Below the pieces are notes generated by a model that saw only the letters and a list, made by a program, of their open reading frames with translations, was not told the DNA's origin and searched no databases. Positions 62,704 to 64,000 of a stretch of 64,000 bases of DNA are shown in pieces. The DNA is from Dyadobacter sp. 676. Lineage in GTDB: Bacteria; Bacteroidota; Bacteroidia; Cytophagales; Spirosomataceae. Each line of letters begins with the position of its first letter. Positions within the stretch are counted from its first letter, which is position 1. The position numbers and the translations under genes are program-made. The stretch spans positions 1,736,001 to 1,800,000 of the forward strand of contig NZ_CP159289.1 in assembly GCF_040448675.1 (NCBI RefSeq), given 5' to 3'.

Positions 62704-64000
62704 TCATTCCGTTTTCAATGATTTCACAGGATTTGTAATGGCCGCTTTGATAGCTTGTGTACTCACCGTTAGCAACGCAATGATCACCGCCAATGCGCCT
62801 GCCCCGGCAAACATCCACCATTGCAAGCTGATCTTGTATGCAAAATCGGCGAGCCAGCGGTTCATGAGGTACCAGGTGAGCGGCGTTGCAATGATGATAG
62901 AAATAACAACCAGTTTCACAAAATCGCCGGACAACAGCCCTACAATACTCGTCACGGAGGCCCCGAGTACTTTTCGTACGCCTATTTCCTTGATACGCTG
63001 CTGGGCCGCAAATGCCGCTAACCCAAACAGCCCGAGGCAGGAAATCAGGATAGAAATGACAGTGAATGCGTTGACGAGCCTTGAAGTGCGTGCATCGGCG
63101 GCATAATTCTTCTGGAAATCCTCATCGAGAAATGAGTACGCAAACGGTTCGTCAGGTACAAGCGACTTCCATTTACCTTCTATAAATGGCAGCACGGCAG
63201 CTGCATCTTTTCCGTTGATATGTGCGATCAGGTAGTTGTAGCTGGGGTTCATATTCAGAAAAAAGGCATATGGTTCTATGACCTTATGCAAATCCTGAAA
63301 ATGAAAGTCCTTCACGACGCCTACCACCTCCACCGAGCCTGGCGTATCGCCGCCGTTATTGAAGAGGAACTTCTGCCCTACCGCCTTGTTCAAAGGAACG
63401 TCAAATTTGCGTAGCGTAGCCTCGTTAACGACAATTTTATAATTCGTATCAGCCGGAAATTCCTTTGAGAACATGCGGCCCGCAACCGGTTTGAAACCCA
63501 TCGTTTCCATAAAATCCGGCGCCACCCAGTTGGTTTTGATAAGATTATCGTCATTTACGGTCTGCCCTGGTAAATAAACCGACATATCGCTGGGATTGAG
63601 AATGCCGGGGTAATAGGCTGTGCCCGATGCAGCCGATATCCGGCTATCCTGTAAAAGTTCGTTTTTCAATGCCGTATAGGCCTGTCGCGCCTCCTGGCTT
63701 CGGAACGGGATCACGATCTGCTGGTCTTTTGTAAAGCCGAGCGGCTGATTCTTCATAAAACGTATCTGCCCCTGAATCACAATGGTAGCGACTACCAAAC
63801 CAATCGAAATCACAAACTGGAACACCACCAGCCCACGGCGGAGCGTTGTGGCCGATACCGAATTGACAAACCGGCCTTTGATTACATCCAGCGGATTGAA
63901 TACCGACAGGTAAAATGCCGGGTAACTTCCCGCAAGCAAACCGGTAACCAACGCCAGCAGCACAAATCCGCCGACTATCTTCGGTTGCAAAAGATCGTGT
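62704..64000 (-). CDS. Permease O: MacB/FtsX-type ABC transporter permease (C-terminal part; start outside window)
   Basis: The frame is open through the right edge, giving about 432 residues that begin inside the first FtsX domain. TGLLAGSYPAFYLSVFNPLDVIKG is followed by RRGLVVFQFVISIGLVVATIV, the second core with QPLGFTKDQQIVIPF, and the second FtsX domain with RIKEIGVRKVLGASVTS. The end is NPVKSLKTE. It is close to D in the second core. The gene continues to the right, so the array is longer than this window. Confidence 0.9.
   Translation of the reverse strand, partial: HDLLQPKIVGGFVLLALVTGLLAGSYPAFYLSVFNPLDVIKGRFVNSVSATTLRRGLVVFQFVISIGLVVATIVIQGQIRFMKNQPLGFTKDQQIVIPFRSQEARQAYTALKNELLQDSRISAASGTAYYPGILNPSDMSVYLPGQTVNDDNLIKTNWVAPDFMETMGFKPVAGRMFSKEFPADTNYKIVVNEATLRKFDVPLNKAVGQKFLFNNGGDTPGSVEVVGVVKDFHFQDLHKVIEPYAFFLNMNPSYNYLIAHINGKDAAAVLPFIEGKWKSLVPDEPFAYSFLDEDFQKNYAADARTSRLVNAFTVISILISCLGLFGLAAFAAQQRIKEIGVRKVLGASVTSIVGLLSGDFVKLVVISIIIATPLTWYLMNRWLADFAYKISLQWWMFAGAGALAVIIALLTVSTQAIKAAITNPVKSLKTE

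Overview
The window looks like chromosomal DNA of a Bacteroidota bacterium of the Cytophagales. The GC content appears close to 50 percent and the gene content resembles Dyadobacter or a related member of the Spirosomataceae; this placement is inferred from gene types, not from a marker gene. Supporting signs are a type IX secretion (Por) C-terminal sorting domain, a CarboxypepD_reg/TonB-dependent outer-membrane barrel, DUF4097 and DUF6249 proteins, rbfA followed by a LolC/E-type permease, and promoters that fit the Bacteroidota TTTG-N19/20-TAnnTTTG pattern.

Layout. 1-9.5 kb is mostly housekeeping: the start of an M1 peptidase, a LolC/E-like permease, rbfA, a multi-pass membrane protein, rpiB, a LOG-family protein, a helix-hairpin-helix protein, a DUF4097 protein, two small proteins and a GH1 beta-glucosidase. 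9.5-17.6 kb is mostly secreted or envelope genes: a triple-repeat T9SS protein, a 1.2 kb gene-free stretch, a DUF885 lipoprotein/CBM9 protein/class A beta-lactamase-like operon, and an AztD-like lipoprotein behind a putative metal-responsive double operator.

From 17.6 kb to the right edge the window is dominated by fifteen paralogous permeases of about 800 aa (MacB periplasmic core plus FtsX domain, each unit occurring twice per protein). All lie on the minus strand and are lettered A to O here in order of coordinate. Eleven (A-K) occupy 17.6-48.4 kb, interrupted only by a Wzi-family outer-membrane protein and one serine hydrolase. Four more (L-O) follow at 54.7-64 kb, after an insert that holds a DUF4143 ATPase, a TonB-type barrel, a DUF6249 protein, an ECF sigma factor with a probable anti-sigma partner and a CpxP/Spy-like protein. 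A VapBC toxin-antitoxin pair sits between M and N. No nucleotide-binding ATPase of the LolD/MacB type, no HlyD-type adaptor and no TolC is present, so the array consists of permeases without local partners.

Two features not explained by the genes run through the array. Eight junctions carry a 55-100 bp purine-arm/pyrimidine-arm inverted repeat. Permeases A, I, J and K are each preceded by a TGTCC-N6-G(G/A)ACA palindrome and, 54-75 bp closer to the gene, a TGGYAC-like box resembling a -24 element. Genes I to B, including the serine hydrolase, can be read as one long operon.

Eight genes are each broken by exactly one base, six of them in or beside a run of 6-7 identical bases. Restoring one base gives a full-length family member every time. 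Sequencing or assembly error is the simplest explanation, but real slippage cannot be excluded from one sequence.
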